Assembly (NCBI GenBank): GCA_963978905.1
Contig: OZ022257.1
Span: 33,493,685-33,557,684 of the forward strand
Length of the DNA stretch: 64,000 bases
DNA from: Trichostrongylus colubriformis
Lineage: Eukaryota; Nematoda; Chromadorea; Rhabditida; Trichostrongylidae
Direction: 5' to 3'
Part shown: positions 1-13,134 of the stretch, piece after piece
How the letters are laid out: each line of letters begins with the position of its first letter
Numbering within the stretch: the stretch's first letter is position 1
Notes under the pieces: generated by a model
Seen by the model: the letters and a program-made list of their open reading frames with translations, nothing else
Databases searched by the model: none
What the model was told of the DNA's origin: nothing
Program-made: the position numbers and the translations under genes

Positions 1-91
1 AGTTTTCCAATTCGTAATCAGCGTTCGAAGCTCTATCGAATGATATGGGTCCCTATTCAAAGTTCCATGGGAAGTAAAAAGCCCTTCTTGG
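1..91. repeat. Family A foldback, right arm only
   Basis: This is the right-hand end of the palindromic family A seen complete at 19008-19483. The stretch around 20-90 matches its outer arm (GCTCTATCGA, then TTCCATGGGAAGT) and ends CCCTTCTTGG at 91, followed by TAA at 92-94, the 3-bp target type of this family. The rest of the element lies outside the window. Confidence 0.7.
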
Positions 92-398
92 TAAGTGTGT
101 TTTCCCCTAGCTAAATCGCAGTGACCTGGATAAGATAGACTACTGCGAAGGAATCCTATTTCGTTATTGTCTTACATCAAACAACGAGCTCCTTTTCTCG
201 CAAAACATATTTCAGAAGTGCTGCGCTGGTGTTGATTTCGCGTTTCTGATATTTGTGGTGATTACGCGTTTAGGCGTTTACAAAAGCGCAGAATCGTATG
301 CAAAGTCACAAAATCTAGCACTATATGGTTTCATGGCTTGTCGTACTAATTTCGTTTGCCTGTAGAAATCTGATATGTTTAGATTCCTTCGCTTCCAG

Positions 399-3300
399 CC
401 AATTTTAAACTCGAGAAATTCGACGAGCTGTTGACCCTTCCTGATGATATGTCATTCTTTCCGTTGGCTAATGTGCCGAAAAATGTCGTCAGACTTTCTG
501 CTCTTGAAATGGTGGATGCTACAAGGATCCCTAAGCATCTCATTTCTTACATTGGACCGACCATCACGGTATGTATGCCTCTGTAAACATTATGCTAACA
601 AAGCGTATTCAATCACGCAGAATTTCCAGCTGAACCAACAATTCCAGTTGTTCCCTAGAGGAATTACTGGTCTGTCTGAAATGAACATTTGCCTTTTGGA
701 GGTAGTCCATTGTGCTAATGCGGGAAGGGTGGTTTGACATCAAGGCTGCTGTGTTTTCGCTGTGTTGTCTTGTATTTTGCAACTGACTTTTCTATATATT
801 CCGGTACTGACAGTGGGCAACGTCACTGTTAAATTCGCCGTCTGCATTACTGGTGGAATAGCATATTTCTACCGCACCCTGCTAGAGATTGCTATGGACG
901 AACTTGTTCTTCCAAATGATGCTTTGTAGCCGCTTTTTGATTCTCGAAGTTGCTAGCATCTTGAGTAAAAACAAGTCTTACGAAAACAGTTCGTTGCTGA
1001 AAGGGTATATGGTCACTGCGAAGCCACTGAAAAGTCTTATGTTTTCAGGTGGAAATCAAGCCCAAACAAGGTTTCTTCCAAAATCACGCGTCGATCGATC
1101 TTCCTTTCTGTAACAACTGCATTTTGCAGGTAGTTTCTTGTTTACAGTGTTTATTTTATTATTTACAGTGTTTATTCTATCATGTCATTCGGGTGAGATT
1201 TTTCTATTTGCTTTTTCAGCTTGAGAAATACGGTTCAGACCATTACGAAGAGATGTATGATTTCTGTCCAATCGATCTCTTCTCCGGAAGTTTACCTAGG
1301 ATGAAGTCTGCTCTTGAAGCGCTCATGAAAGTACCTCACAGAAACTTGCGTCTGTTTGTTGATGGAAACTTGGTATGAGCTTGTTTTTTCAAGTATCACA
1401 TCAAATCACCAGTGATGGTTCAGATTCACTCCGACGAGTCTCTTCTTGATGCTGCTCTTTTTTCAACGACACTGTTTCCATGTGGTCAGGGAAACGTGGA
1501 CGACTTGATCACAGCGGTATGGCTACAGCAGAATCAATTTTTCAGATCACTCTTTCAGTCCTGATTTGATGCTTTACAGCTTTGCCTCGTGTTAGCTGGA
1601 TGTGAAGACACTCGTGACTTCTCCCTGAGGGAACATTCCGTACTAGCTGAAATTTTAGCTGCACAAAAGATCGATTCAGTGGGCATAGTGAGGGCCCATC
1701 AGATATACAAAAGTCTTCCACCTGCTGTTCAAGTCTGTCTTTTATGATTTCAATTCTGTATCTTTTTGTAATGTTTGCATCTTTCAGAAAGAACTCCACG
1801 ATAAAAGTCGCCTTCCTGTGCGAGGTTTAGAGGTACTAGAAGCGACAGACGATCGATCTCTTCTAGAGCAATATCTTTTAGCTGCCACAATGAAGGACTG
1901 TTCCGTGAGTTGGACATTCTCTCAGCCTCATTACTTGCATGTTCAATATGTAACGATCGGAAGCCTGTGAACCCATCAAATATATCTCGTAGGTCTCGCT
2001 AATAGTAAGCAATGTTCTTCTTCTGAGGAATAAGGTTGCAACAGTTTGCATCGAGGAGCTCGAAGCTTGTCTATGTCGATTTTTTTGAACGCGAAAAATT
2101 CGTGGCACGTGGACAATCTGAATTCCGCAATGCAAGTGAAAGATGGAGTCCTTTACTACCTGTCAATACAGAAGCGTTTAATGTACTTGTGTATCCGTGA
2201 TGCTGGACTTGTCTAATTGTAATCCATCGATCTGCAGTACCCGTCGTGATGCTTTCCGCATGATTGTTCGAAAGGAAAAGAAAGTTCCTCCTCGTTAGTT
2301 TCTATTAATAGGCCTTTGATAGTTGCCAGTGTTTGACTGCGAGTGTCAAATTTAAGACTCCCACCACCTGTTATGCTCTTAGCCATATGGGTGACCTGCC
2401 GTGCAAATGCTGGAAAAGTTGGTTTCGAGAAACTTTTTATATTCCTGGAACTTAACGAATGTGACACGTTATTTGAGCAAAATCCAAAACGATGCAAAGA
2501 GTTGTCCAGATATTGTATTATGTTCACTGACATGGGAGTGAATCAGGAAAATTGATAGACATCTTATACATAATAGGACGGCTAGCGTTCACCATTTAAG
2601 TGTTTCTGTGTTTTACGTTTCAGCTGTTTTTCATCGTTGGAGTCAATCCGGGCACATCACGAAATAAATGTGTAGTATAAAATTTGCGGTGATCAGTAGT
2701 GCTAAAGTAGACAATAAGTGTAACAAGTAGAGAAAAAGTTGTAAGAACTGAAACGGTAAAAAGCACGAGAAATAGGAAGCTGGAACCCTTTTCATTTCTC
2801 CCGTTTTGCACCCTCTGCATCACTAGCTGGTGCACGGAGATGTAGGAGGCGCAAGGCTATGTCAGCCAGCAGCGACATTGGCCTTCTCGCCGTAACTTGC
2901 CCAACGGATGCGAGGCACTGGCAGAGCTACGAGATCGCAGTAAAGGTCGCAAGTCGCTCTTTTTAAGTGGACTTTCGCCACGATTCATCATTGATTTGGA
3001 ATTTCATTCGCGAAAAATATGTCTCCTCTCCTTACTCCTGGCGGGACCTATAAGAGTGAGACGGTCTAACCAGAGAAAAGTTTCAATTTTCCATGGAGCT
3101 TTCAAAGGAGACCTGATTCTGTCGATAGGGTCTTGAGTGATGATAACCAAAGTGAAAACCATAACTGTAAGATGTGTTCTAAAAAGATTTAGGAGACAAA
3201 ATTGCTTGTAATGCCTCATGGTCCACTTGCCGGAAAAGACTTCTCAGTTTAGAGCAAACTCTCCATCTTCCATCATAAATGTTGCATCGGATATGGCGAC

Positions 3301-4036
3301 CATTAAACGCTACAGGGATAACCACATTGATGAGTTAATTCGAATGTGTCTCGCCATTGAGTCATCACATGCGAATTTTGACCGCTCCCTAATTCCTTTC
3401 GAAATGGCATTTTGCAGTTCCGCTTTTCATATTTGTAATCCCGCTCCGAGTTTCTATCGAAACAACTATCCAAAGTTTCATGGGAAATAATGCAAAAATC
3501 CATCCATTACCAGTTAGGGTACATCAAACATGTACCCTTCCCTGGTAAGTGAAGGACCTTTGCATTACATCAAGTAGCTACTACTCAAGATACCCCTGAC
3601 GAAACTGTCTGTTTTGATTAGAGTTAGAAGTTTTTGTTCTGGTTCAAAGAAATTATTTTTATGGATTCGCATAGTAATTATACCCTCTCTACACTTTATC
3701 TTTCTTTCAGTTTTTGAGGTTTTCATTTTATTTTTCAGGTGATGGTTTCTTTGCGATTAGTACCTTCGGGAGTATGTCAAACTCAATCAGATGTTGATGA
3801 CGCTCAAGTGATCAAAATGGCTAATGGTGAGGTTTCTATTGATTAAATATACGGAATGAAATGCTGCATCGTCACTTAATATTTCAGGATTATGTTTTGC
3901 GTTCTCAGTGAAGATAGTCGATCTGGACCCGAAAAGCCCTAAAAATTTAGTCAACGCCTTTGCGCGGTTCATGGCTGGTGTTAAGATGATCCGTCTTGAA
4001 TCTGTAACAAGAAGTCCCTGTGTTGAATCTCTGTGA
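399..4036 (+). CDS. Inositol-pentakisphosphate 2-kinase (IPK1/IPPK), 5' incomplete
   Basis: The enzyme phosphorylates inositol 1,3,4,5,6-pentakisphosphate at position 2 to make phytate (InsP6). Exons I can join by phase are 399-568, 621-701, 1049-1129, 1220-1372, 1424-1516, 1580-1732, 1788-1904, 3739-3826 and 3888-4036. Visible family motifs: VEIKPKQGF, then a CNNC zinc-type pair; CPIDLFSG; AATMKDCS, whose Asp is the family's catalytic position; and VKIVDLDPK, the C-terminal metal-binding IDLDLKP-type box. The gene ends at TGA 4034-4036. The kinase N-lobe start lies upstream of 399 or of the window. Between 702 and 1048 an exon is expected but the open frames do not join cleanly, so that part is unresolved. 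The 1.8-kb intron before the last two exons carries a family A foldback. Identification rests on motif order matching the animal family and is firm for the C-terminal half. Confidence 0.87.
3070..3545. repeat. Family A foldback MITE (476 bp) inside the IPPK intron
   Basis: This divergent copy starts CCAGAGAAAAG and ends CTTCCCTGG, flanked by TAA at 3067-3069 and 3546-3548. Its arms carry the family landmarks TTCCATGG, a degenerate TCGATAGGG and AGTGAAAACC. Its length equals the copy at 19008-19483. A 3-bp TAA/TTA duplication suits PIF/Harbinger-type mobilisation. There is no coding capacity. Confidence 0.72.
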
Positions 4037-4753
4037 TATCTAATTACGGTGTCGGTATTTGTTCTAACCAGTGTTGTTGTCATGGCTTGAGGCATGTTCT
4101 TCTTTTGCTCAGCTTCCCTCTCCTCTTTTGGGTCTTGAAATGGTAGTCGATACTCATGCGATGCGATTCATGTCAATCCATGCGACTGCATATCGTGCAC
4201 TTGATCAGTACGTAAAGTATGTCAAAGTCAAGCCGAATTTGATTTGACATGAGGTAGTCGCGTTGACTGCTACAAGGCTGCGTTCGTACACAATGAATGG
4301 GATTTTGGTTTACGAGCATCAACGAAAAACGATACGCATCGATCGCGAAAATGAAAGTACCCGCGATTCAGAATTTTAGTCGATTCCGCGTCCATTATAA
4401 TGTACGTATCGGTTGAGGAAATGGTGTTTCAGCGATATGGGATTTTCGGCTGTCCGCGTTCCACGATTTTGGTTATTGCCGTAATGCACATTCACTGACA
4501 TGGTGGTACGTGGCATCGCCGAAAATCACAAATTGCGGAAACGCTGATCCAGAGGGAATCTCATGCAGTTGGGTACTGACGCATCCTAACTTTCGACCCA
4601 TACCAAACTACGCCTTTTAACGTATCTCCATCACTTGGTTTTGCATGTTAATCGTAACCGAATGGTTATCACTTGTATATCTGCTGGAATCTCATTAAGT
4701 GGCAAGACTTCTCACAATTTTAGTATTCACTTTTGAATCTTAATGCACTTACT
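4037..4753. other. Intergenic, no feature recognised
   Basis: This stretch follows the IPPK stop. I see no supported exon, no close AATAAA and no match to the repeat families named here. Confidence 0.5.
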
Positions 4754-4959
4754 GGGTCAATTAAAGTGGGGGGAGACGCCACCGACGTCGAAGCTCCTTT
4801 TCCTTCCTTAAGCTAAAGCAGATGAGACAGATGCTTTGGCAGATGCTTTTTAGCAGGAGGAGGGGATATGAATTTTAGCCTAAGCCTGGGGAGGGAAGAA
4901 GCTTCGACGTCGGTGAAAAGTTGCGTTTTCCCCCCCCCCCCCTCACTTCAATTCACCCC
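4754..4959. repeat. Family B hAT-like MITE
   Basis: This copy of about 206 bp starts GGGTCAATTAAAGTGGGG and ends TTCACCC after a run of 13 C. Internally it has the family palindrome GTCGAAGCT...AGCTTCGACGTC. The flanks CACTTACT and CACTTGCC are an imperfect 8-bp duplication. It is more diverged than the other copies. Confidence 0.72.
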
Positions 4960-5755
4960 ACTTGCCGCACGCGTCGTTCATTCCATATGTTGTTCGCTGG
5001 TGTTACGTGAAAGCAGCACGTACAGGCAGGTGACCTTTTCACTGTTGTTGCTTGACATGCTTCAAATAGCTAAATTAGAATGATATTGTGGTATTAAGAG
5101 CTGTAAAATTCTTGAGTGATTCGCCGTGCCCGTGTAAAACAGGCTGATGTGGTATATCACTTCTATTAGTCGTGCTTATTTCCTGTACTTTGTTGTTTTT
5201 CTGATGCTTGTTGAATGTGATGGAAATATATATTTATATCAATAACAGATAAAAAATATTTTTCTGTTTCAAAGGACTGGTTTAACGCCGCAAACATTAC
5301 CTCTCCTGGAGCTAACAGAACAACAACGATGATTAATATTGTTACGGTTGCATTCGGCGCTTGCTAGTTCCTAGTGCTCTGTCAGTAGTTGCAAGGGTAA
5401 TACAGCTGGGTCAGGGTTCGAATAACTTCACTGTAAACGAACAAGAAAGAGTATGGCGGGTTCAGACTTAACGCATTTTTGCAATTGCGCATACGACTGC
5501 GATCCTGAAATCCTGCATTGCTACAATTTGCTTGCGAGATATAACACGGAAAAATCGCCATCTCTGACATGGGGCATGGGCCTGTGGCGGAGCAGAGCAT
5601 GCCTTATGGCCTGTTTTCGACGTAGGAGCAGTCTGGTAATTGTGACATCAGCTTGAAACAATTCCATGTCCCGTGCGTTGGCATTCTGAACCTGTTTTTT
5701 TTTCATGGTTTTACCAATTTGTCTGTGCACGGTACTGTGCGAAAAACACATGGAA
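4960..5755. other. Intergenic, no feature recognised
   Basis: Short open frames occur on both strands here, but none shows a family motif or a joinable exon pattern. Confidence 0.45.
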
Positions 5756-6130
5756 TTTATTTATTTATTTATTTATTCTTCCACGAACAACATGATAGGA
5801 CACATGAATTAGCAATAATACAACAAGGAACGTGGGAAACATAGAAAGGAACGCGATAATAACATATCCTCAACGTAAGTAACACTTATTTGCTGCGTGA
5901 TTGATTACTTCGTAGCTTCATTAGATGGAGCAGAGTTTGGACCAGTTCACTGAATCAGCCGTTGTATATCCAATGACGAAGGCAAGTTCCTCAGGTGGGA
6001 CGCCAGGTGATCTTGAAAGACGGAAGCCTGTTTCCATTTGAAGAAATCACGATATAAAGAGTTCCATAGTTTTACTACCCGGACCAGAAGCGAGCCCTCA
6101 AATGCTGAGGTGTTGTGAATTTGTAGTGGG
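5756..6130 (-). mobile_element. Non-LTR retrotransposon (LINE) 3' fragment
   Basis: Read on the minus strand, 6095-5981 encodes LLVRVVKLWNSL followed by a Phe- and Lys-rich tail (SVFQDHLASHL). This resembles the C-terminus of CR1/Jockey-like reverse transcriptases, where a FxxRxxxLWNxLP motif precedes a final helix. Downstream is a short 3' tail ending in a (TAAA)n microsatellite at 5758-5778. The reverse transcriptase catalytic domain is absent, so this is a 5'-truncated dead copy. The clade is uncertain. Confidence 0.55.
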
Positions 6131-6984
6131 GTAATGGTTGGTAATGAGTAACCGACATTGGGGAAGTCTGCATAATATCACAACGTGATGAGCGCAGTAC
6201 AGGACGCTAGCTCGGTTAGTATCTACAGATATAAGGTACTATTAGGAATTCCATGCAAACTAATATCGAAGAACAAAGTAGGTTCACTTGCTGGGCTTTA
6301 ATGCCGAAGCCTTATTGGTGGCTGATAATTCAGTCGTTTGCCATTGCATATTGCATCTCTGTAGACGGCCACCTTTTTTTGAGGCTAGATGACTTAGCGG
6401 TCCAGACCCTTTGTTACAGCTGATATCGGTCAGTAACAGATTTTGTTGACCATTCAACACTCAGGCTATAGTGGTCGCAGAGCTGTGCACTAATTTCCAT
6501 CGCAAGCATTTTTATAATTTCTTATTTCCTTCATCAGCTATTACTCCTGGTTATGGTCATCCACTGTGCCCGTAACGTTCTACGCAGCACTTAAAAGTGC
6601 AGCGCTACACAGACACCTCGGATAGTTCGGAGAATCTGACGATACTTGCTCTATGATATCCTCTGACAGCCTTTGTCAGCTGTTATCGCGTGGATCACCC
6701 ACCGCTGAAGTGCTTTTCTGAAATGGACTGTATATGACTAAGCCTGCAACACTGTGATCCCTTAACGAATGCCTCAGTGAACAGAAGTATGCAGTAGTAT
6801 GGTAATAGCAGTAGGCAGAACTGTCAAGCGTATGTATAATATTATAACCAGTTGACTGGCGCGCACTGCTGTGCGCGAAACACTGTGCGTCAGTAGATCG
6901 AACGAAATTGCTTTTTTCATGAGAGCAGAGTATTCAGTGTACGCTTCGCTCACCGTGGGAGTAGCTTAACTTGGTGCATGGGTG
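6131..6984. other. Intergenic; contains a one-ended family L fragment
   Basis: The stretch 6842-6874 (CCAGTTGACTGGCGCGCACT, then GCTGTGCGCG) matches the terminal repeat of the palindromic element at 59024-59278, with no partner end nearby. I see nothing else. Confidence 0.5.
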
Positions 6985-7915
6985 TTCCTTCTTGTCCCAT
7001 GCCCTTCCCATCCCAAACTTGTTCCTCTCCTCAGGTAGTTTTCATGTAACGTTCAAGCTCTGTCCACCACCACAAATGCTCCGCCCACTGTGCCAGAGCC
7101 TTTTTCATGACTTCGGAAAATTCTTCCTGATCTTAATCTACGTTTCCCCTTGTTGGGGAACCCCATTTGCAAATTTCGGTCTAAGAACGGAAAATCCCAG
7201 TGCACGCCCCGCCTACAGCGGGCGGGGCTTAACGTGACTCATGTCCGTTCCTTACTTCTTGCCCCATGTCCTATCCATCCCAAACTTCTCGCCATCTCCA
7301 CAAGTTGTTTTCTTGTAATGTTCATGCTCCACCCACTGTACCTGGGCCTCCTTCATGACTCCCAATCTTAAATTACCTTTCCCCACGTTTGGGGCACATT
7401 CGAACCCATTTTACAATTTTCGGTCTGAAAATGGGACGTTTCAGTGCACGCACTGCCCACCATGGGCGAAGCTTAACTTAATCCATGTGCGGTCTTCACT
7501 TCTTGGTCCATGCCCTACCCATCCCAAACTTGTCCCCAACCCCACATACTGTTTTTCATGTACCGTCTAAGCTCCGCCCACTACCACAAATGCTCCGCCC
7601 GCTGTGTCAGAGACTTTCATAACTTTGAAGACTCATTCCTGATCTTAATCTACCTTTCCCCACGTTTAGGTCTTAATGGAGCCCAACTAACAGTTTTCAG
7701 TCTGAAGACGGAGTATTACAGGGCACGCCCCGACCGGAAGTTGCTACGTATGCGCTCTTTACTTCTTGTGTTGGTCTATATGTGCTCTTTACTTCTTGTC
7801 CTATGCCCTACCCATACCATACTAGTCCCCATCTTCACCGTTCGTTTTTCATGTAATACCTAATTTCTGACGGACGGATGAGGGACGGACAGACGAAGCG
7901 TTTTATATATAGTAG
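6985..7915. repeat. Tandem array (about 250-285 bp units) ending in the ATATATAGTAGGGA terminus
   Basis: Units begin near 6988, 7254, 7497 and 7782 with CTTCTTGTCCCATGCCC-like sequence. They share TTCGGTCTGAAAA, CAGTGCACGC and CTTTCCCCACGTTT blocks. The array ends in GACGGACGG/GACAGACG microsatellite and then AAGCGTTTTATATATAGTAG. The same terminus occurs at 52850-52935 and, inverted, at 57609-57680. Continuous open frames through the units follow the repeat period and show no protein family. Confidence 0.7.
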
Positions 7916-8227
7916 GGACTTTGTATGATGCAGTATGCACTACGAAAAGCTGTAAATTTTTGGGGGTTAACGTCGAAGTCGTTCATTTCACGAAAATAAC
8001 TGTCGTATTCACTACCATAATAACTCATTATGAACTAGCATCTAGAAATAAGTGGTAACATATCAGTTAAGTTAGTTCATCCTAGGACATAACTCATTGT
8101 CAGATAAGTACCTTATGAAATGATACCGCGCATGACTCGCAGTATCATAAGTGTGCAATCAACTATGTGTCCTAGGTATTGCCCCTAGCGCGGTGCACTC
8201 TTTCATCCTCTAGTCGAAATGTCTCGA

Positions 8228-8692
8228 CTTAAAGGAACCGGAAGGGGGTCCGAAACAAGAGGAAGATGCAAAGAAATGAGCATTTTGTAATGAACACTCA
8301 AGGTTAGAAGCCATAATAGGCGAAAAAACCCGCACTCAAAAGCGCGACGCTGCGGTGTGTATTCGCATCCCATTCGCATCAGCGCATCCATTCCGAGTTG
8401 TCCGCTGTAAGAGACGGGCCGTGGGCCAACGTTAGTTGTAACACCTGACTCCCAGCGCAGTGGAGTGGCCATTCCTAACTACATTAGCATTCATGTAAGT
8501 ACATCTAGAAACAATATAAGAAAGAACAAAGTAAAAAGTAAAGGAAAGAACAAATTTCTAATAGAAACATCATCTTTTGGCACCATGCCAAGGCGTCAAA
8601 TTGGCGAGTTTGTGCAATGGCGGCCACTTAAACTCGTCCACACTACGTCTGTTCTACCGTAAGCCAAAATTACCCCCTTCTGGTGTCTTTAA
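8228..8692. repeat. Family C TIR element (about 465 bp)
   Basis: It starts CTTAAAGGAACCGGAAGGGG and ends ACCCCCTTCTGGTGTCTTTAA, imperfect inverted ends shared with copies at 45961, 46829 and 51483. It holds no transposase and is in inverse orientation to the 46829 copy, which has nearly the same length. Confidence 0.75.
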
Positions 8693-8888
8693 CCTTTGTG
8701 GTCCAGGATTGAGACGGTATCTACTCACCGCTCCCATTTGTCTGTATATAAACCTGTATTGTGATGTATTGTGATTGGTCATAGTACAAAAGATACGTCG
8801 TATTCAACACATACTACACGTGACACATCCTTTGATAACCCATCGAATTGGTACATCGACCGTTGGAAAAGTTACCCCTTCTAGGCTA

Positions 8889-9623
8889 CAGGGGGTGCCA
8901 AATAAAAAAATTTTGCCCACAGCTCACATCTCCCAATTATACAAAATATAGGGAAATGAAAGAAATGAAAGTATTGGGGCAAAATATTCCCGAAATGTTC
9001 CTCTAAAAGCAGGAACAAGCTGAGACTCACTACTTCCATTTTATAAAAATATGGAACCTTCAAGCGGCGCAGTCGGGCTTCAGAGCACCCACGGTATCAA
9101 GGTCTTCTTAACAGTGGAGCCATGTTCCATGGTAGGTCTTTTGTGGGAAGCTTCTTAAGGATTGGCCCTTCGGTTCATGGAAGTCACAGAGCCCCTACTG
9201 CTTGGACAATGCTGCTATGATCTGAAGTATCATTTTCATGCCCAAATCCGCCCCCGGAGGGTTTCAGTGGTAATGGCACGATTTCGCCCTTGGAAAAAAG
9301 GGCGCTGGGATCCCGGAAAAAACGGAATGTTGAAGAACACCACCCAGTATGAATCCCCTTAGGTACCCAGAGTGAACGGACCTCAGCAAGGTTGTGAAGG
9401 GGGGCGACGAAATTTCGGATTTTGCCCAGTTGAGGTGACACACCTTGTTCACTCTTTCCTCGCTCCCGTTCCTGCTCGTGCAAAAGGCTGTCACGGAGTA
9501 TAGTGATAGAGTGAGGTCTGCTCTTGAATCTGGGGATGTAAATACCTCAACAGAATTTGCTGTAGTTCGACTAAAGTTGGGTGAAAGTGGAGGAGACGAA
9601 ATTACTTTTTTTGGCACCCCCTG
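8889..9623. repeat. Family H TIR element, CAGGGGGTGCC ends (735 bp)
   Basis: It begins CAGGGGGTGCCAAATAAA and ends TTTTTTTGGCACCCCCTG between TA dinucleotides, the pattern of a Tc1/mariner-type element. The inside is shared, in opposite orientation, with 32384-32930, for example GGAACCTTCAAGCGGCGCAG. No convincing transposase is seen, so it is presumed non-autonomous. Confidence 0.75.
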
Positions 9624-11379
9624 TAGTTCTTCTCAGTGAAAGATAGAAGGTGACAACATCAAATACAGATCAAATTCCTTCTACGATTCCCTCATGAAGA
9701 ACACAGAAATTTGAAAATCTACGGTACTTGTGATTGTGGTATTGAATCTGAAGAGTCGTAGAACTGTGGAATGGCGGAATCCGTGGAAGGCGTTGGATAA
9801 TACTGATCGAAAGAATCGGTTGGTGCATCGTCTCTCCCACACACTCGGCGGTGACAAGGTCGTTAGTCGGCGCCAGACTTCGCGACGATGGCGATTCTGC
9901 ATTTTTACGACTTTGCGGTGTCACGGCTCCGCTTGTGTAGTTGCATCAGTGCACGATCTCAAGGTCGTGTATCGCGTGCGAAGGTGCGACTCCGCGAAAT
10001 CGCGTGTACGCAAAGTTCGAAGTCTGACGGCGGCCTCATATATCAAATCCTCTTTAGCGGATTCCTCGAAGCCATCAACCTCGCACTTCAACCGATCGAC
10101 ATTTACCATACTTGACCTTGTTCTTTACTCTTCCATCATCTTCATTAGTATACTTATTCTAGTGGTTCCACAGCTACGAACTCCCCTATTGCACTGTTAC
10201 GGTAATTTCTGTACGCTAAAACGAAGAAGGGTGTAGTCCGAAAAGCTTGTGGTAGATACATATGGACCGGTAGAATAGCGTGACAGGAGTAATGGAGAAT
10301 CAGACATCGTGGAGTTCACGGGATTCGTAAAAGAATTATTAGTATCGATTAAGGGAAACGCGTTTTACACGATTCTTCCAAGTTCGTTCCAATGAACGAT
10401 GCAGATTATTCACGAGTTTCCTGAACCTTTCTGCCCTAACTGTGAGCATCCTTCAAGATACTGTACTTTGATCTGTTTTCTCGCGGTGAGAGGACGGGAA
10501 AGTTGATGAACTTGGGGTAGCATGTGTTCTCCTGGCGTGCCTTTGTGGCTGCCTGTGTTGTTCACCTCGGTGATCGACATTTACACGTTTTCTTCTTTAT
10601 CCATTTCCATCAACTATATTATCGAAACAGATCCCCTTACCATTACGAAACGATTAAATACGTTTTAGCTTTCTATTTGCCCGGTGGTGGTCGTGGACTA
10701 ATGTGACTGTGAGCAGCACTATTTACTACCCCGTAGTAACTTATGGTTTCGTTTTTGTATCACCAGCAGACGCGTACCTCGATGCGAGAGCTGGTCACAT
10801 GTCATACATCGAATTTTGATCGCCACAACAACCGCTGTGGCGACTGTCATTACGAACGATGCTGATAGAACGTGCGTTCTTGAACTGGCGCCATTTTTTG
10901 TTCCTTTCGAGGTTTGGTGATCTCTTCATAGTGGCTCGCAGCAATCAATCGCCAGAGCACGTTTCTCGTATCCCGTTTCTCTTCGAATGTGCAATGGGCT
11001 TGTTTCCAATGTCCTCTTTCAATCATCAGTTATCATCTTTCTGAATGTTACAGTTCACTTCAATGCTCGTGTGATCTCGAGCTACTAGAGAATTCTTCGT
11101 AACTTTCAGAAAAAAGAGCGCGTATTTGCTCATCATGCTGGGATCTGACTAGTATCCCATATATGCTGCCTTCAAGGGTGTTGTTTGACGGGTACAGAAT
11201 TCAGTCTTCTCAGCGAATGATCTAATTATTCCCTTCATTCAATGAGGATCTGGTTTAATCTCAAGGTATGCGGAAAATCTAGTGCTAGAATCGTTATGTT
11301 GTTTGATGGCTTTCCCCACAAACGATTTGATTCTAAGCTGCAATGATACAGAACATGTCCTAGTGAACGATTCTTTCTA
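9624..11379. other. Intergenic, no gene recognised
   Basis: The longest open frame is 9730-10236 on the + strand (168 codons). It is Arg/Ser rich, matches no family I know, has overlapping open frames on both strands and starts next to a transposon end. I do not call it a gene. Confidence 0.45.
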
Positions 11380-12221
11380 TTGGGTTGTCGAAAAAGTTTT
11401 TTCGTTTTTTGGTGCAATTCATTTTTACTCTTTATTACAAAACATAGAGCATACTATGAAACAGGGTGATCACCATCTTGTTCTACCACTCTTCGACACC
11501 GTTCAGGTAAACTTGGATGCCATCCGCGCAGATCTGTTCTGGTTTGATTTGAAGGAGTTGCACAACCACCGTTCCATATCATCTTCATTATCGATGGTTT
11601 TTTTTTTTGAATGGCGTTAGATAGGGAAAGGAAAAGATGATAATCCGATGGAGCAAGATCAGGGCTATAAGGTGGATGGGGCAGCACTTTTCATTTAAGC
11701 TCGAAAATTTTTTGGCGAGTCGCTTTTGCTATATGTGGGCGTGCACTATCGTGCAGGAAACGAATAGTGTCATGGTGCGGACGTTTCTCTGTGATCTTTG
11801 CGACGAGAATATACGGCTGCTGACAGTATAGGTCTGCTGTTAGTATAGTCACCCGCAATCGTTCGTTGTCGACCTCCGATGGGGGTCCGGACCGGTCAAA
11901 ATCTTCGACGTGGTACTTGCCTTCTCGAAAGCGTTTGAACTAAAGTTGTGCCACAAGTTCAGACATTGAACCCTCTTCGACTGCAGCGTTTATACGACGA
12001 CTGGATTTGGTTTCTAGTGGCCAATCATATAGTAGAATGCCGCGAAAGTACTCTTTTGATACATATATTTTGCCGAAAAAGGTTATCTGGGAGATGTAAG
12101 ACAACAATACCAATAGATGCGTGTGAACTTGTACTACATGTGTATGCACAAGAATCGCTGGAAAGCAGTTTGGAGGGAAAAGCGCGTATTTAAAAAACGA
12201 AAAACTTTTTTGACTACCTAA
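11380..12221 (-). mobile_element. Degenerate mariner transposon
   Basis: The ends are TTGGGTTGTCGAAAAAGT and ACTTTTTTGACTACCTAA between TA duplications. On the minus strand the transposase is readable in pieces: an N-terminal helix-turn-helix stretch with FREGKYHVEDFDRSG (about 11945-11880), a SARPH segment, then LPHPPYSPDLAPSDYHLF (11684-11630), the last catalytic Asp region of D,D34D mariners. Frameshifts, stops and an internal deletion (842 bp against about 1.3 kb for intact mariners) make it inactive. Confidence 0.85.
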
Positions 12222-13134
12222 TATATGGTACTTCCGATGGTAGACGTGGACCAAAGTGTATAAATTTTTCGAAGACGTGTACTCGTCGCGACAACGTCTG
12301 TATTACTGATGCTGTACATCAACGAATCTGCTTCTGAGTCTTAGAAAGCATGTTTGCGTATGTGTGCAGCATACATATGTGCAACGAAGCGTATCGTTAG
12401 GGAGAACACCATTGCAGAGCGGATACACTTAGATTCACAAACCACGCGTCACGATGAATTTACCTTCATACTCTGCGACGAGGCAGTAGAACGGAGACTG
12501 CACGTTTGATGTTAGGGTTGTTTTCGTAAGCCACAGCCAGTGAGCATGTGGGACGGGGAAGCCCGTTGACAATACTCTCAGTATTCGTCGTATTTGCCTA
12601 ACTTTTTTTTATCAAGTGTTGGCATTGGACGTGTCCTTGCTACCCGTGAAGACATCGCTACTACAAAGCAGCTGAACTTTAGATGGGTGGGGCCACATGT
12701 TTGTCGCTAGAGATGAACACAGCTTTGCATATAATCAGTTAGTAGTTTAGTCGTTATGGCACTTTCAACTCGAGTTGTGCGGCTATGTGCCAGTATGCTG
12801 GCTCGATGATTTACCACCGAGCCTAGTTTTGAGAATCTATATGTGGTAATAAGTGGTCGCTTTCGCTGTTAGGCTGTCCGTTGCGCGGCTAGTCCTAGTA
12901 CACATGGTTCGAGCGGCTTCAAATTGGATGTAAAGCTTTGCTATGGTTACGATTTAAAACAAACGGCATCGAATACGACGTGATGCTCATAACTGAGAAA
13001 ATATATGCATGTTAGTAATTTTGTGGAATGTGGGAAACCGTTTGATTACTCATGTTGAAGTTTGAATTCGAACATATCGCACCTTGAATCTGAGCCGATC
13101 GATTTCCAAGTATTGTGGGTGTCGTGTCATATGT
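12222..13134. other. Intergenic, no feature recognised
   Basis: I see no supported gene, RNA or repeat match. Confidence 0.45.

Noticed and set aside
9730..10236. 168-codon open frame on the + strand as a gene
   Set aside because: No family motif, overlapping open frames on both strands, position beside a transposon end, and no joinable splice pattern.
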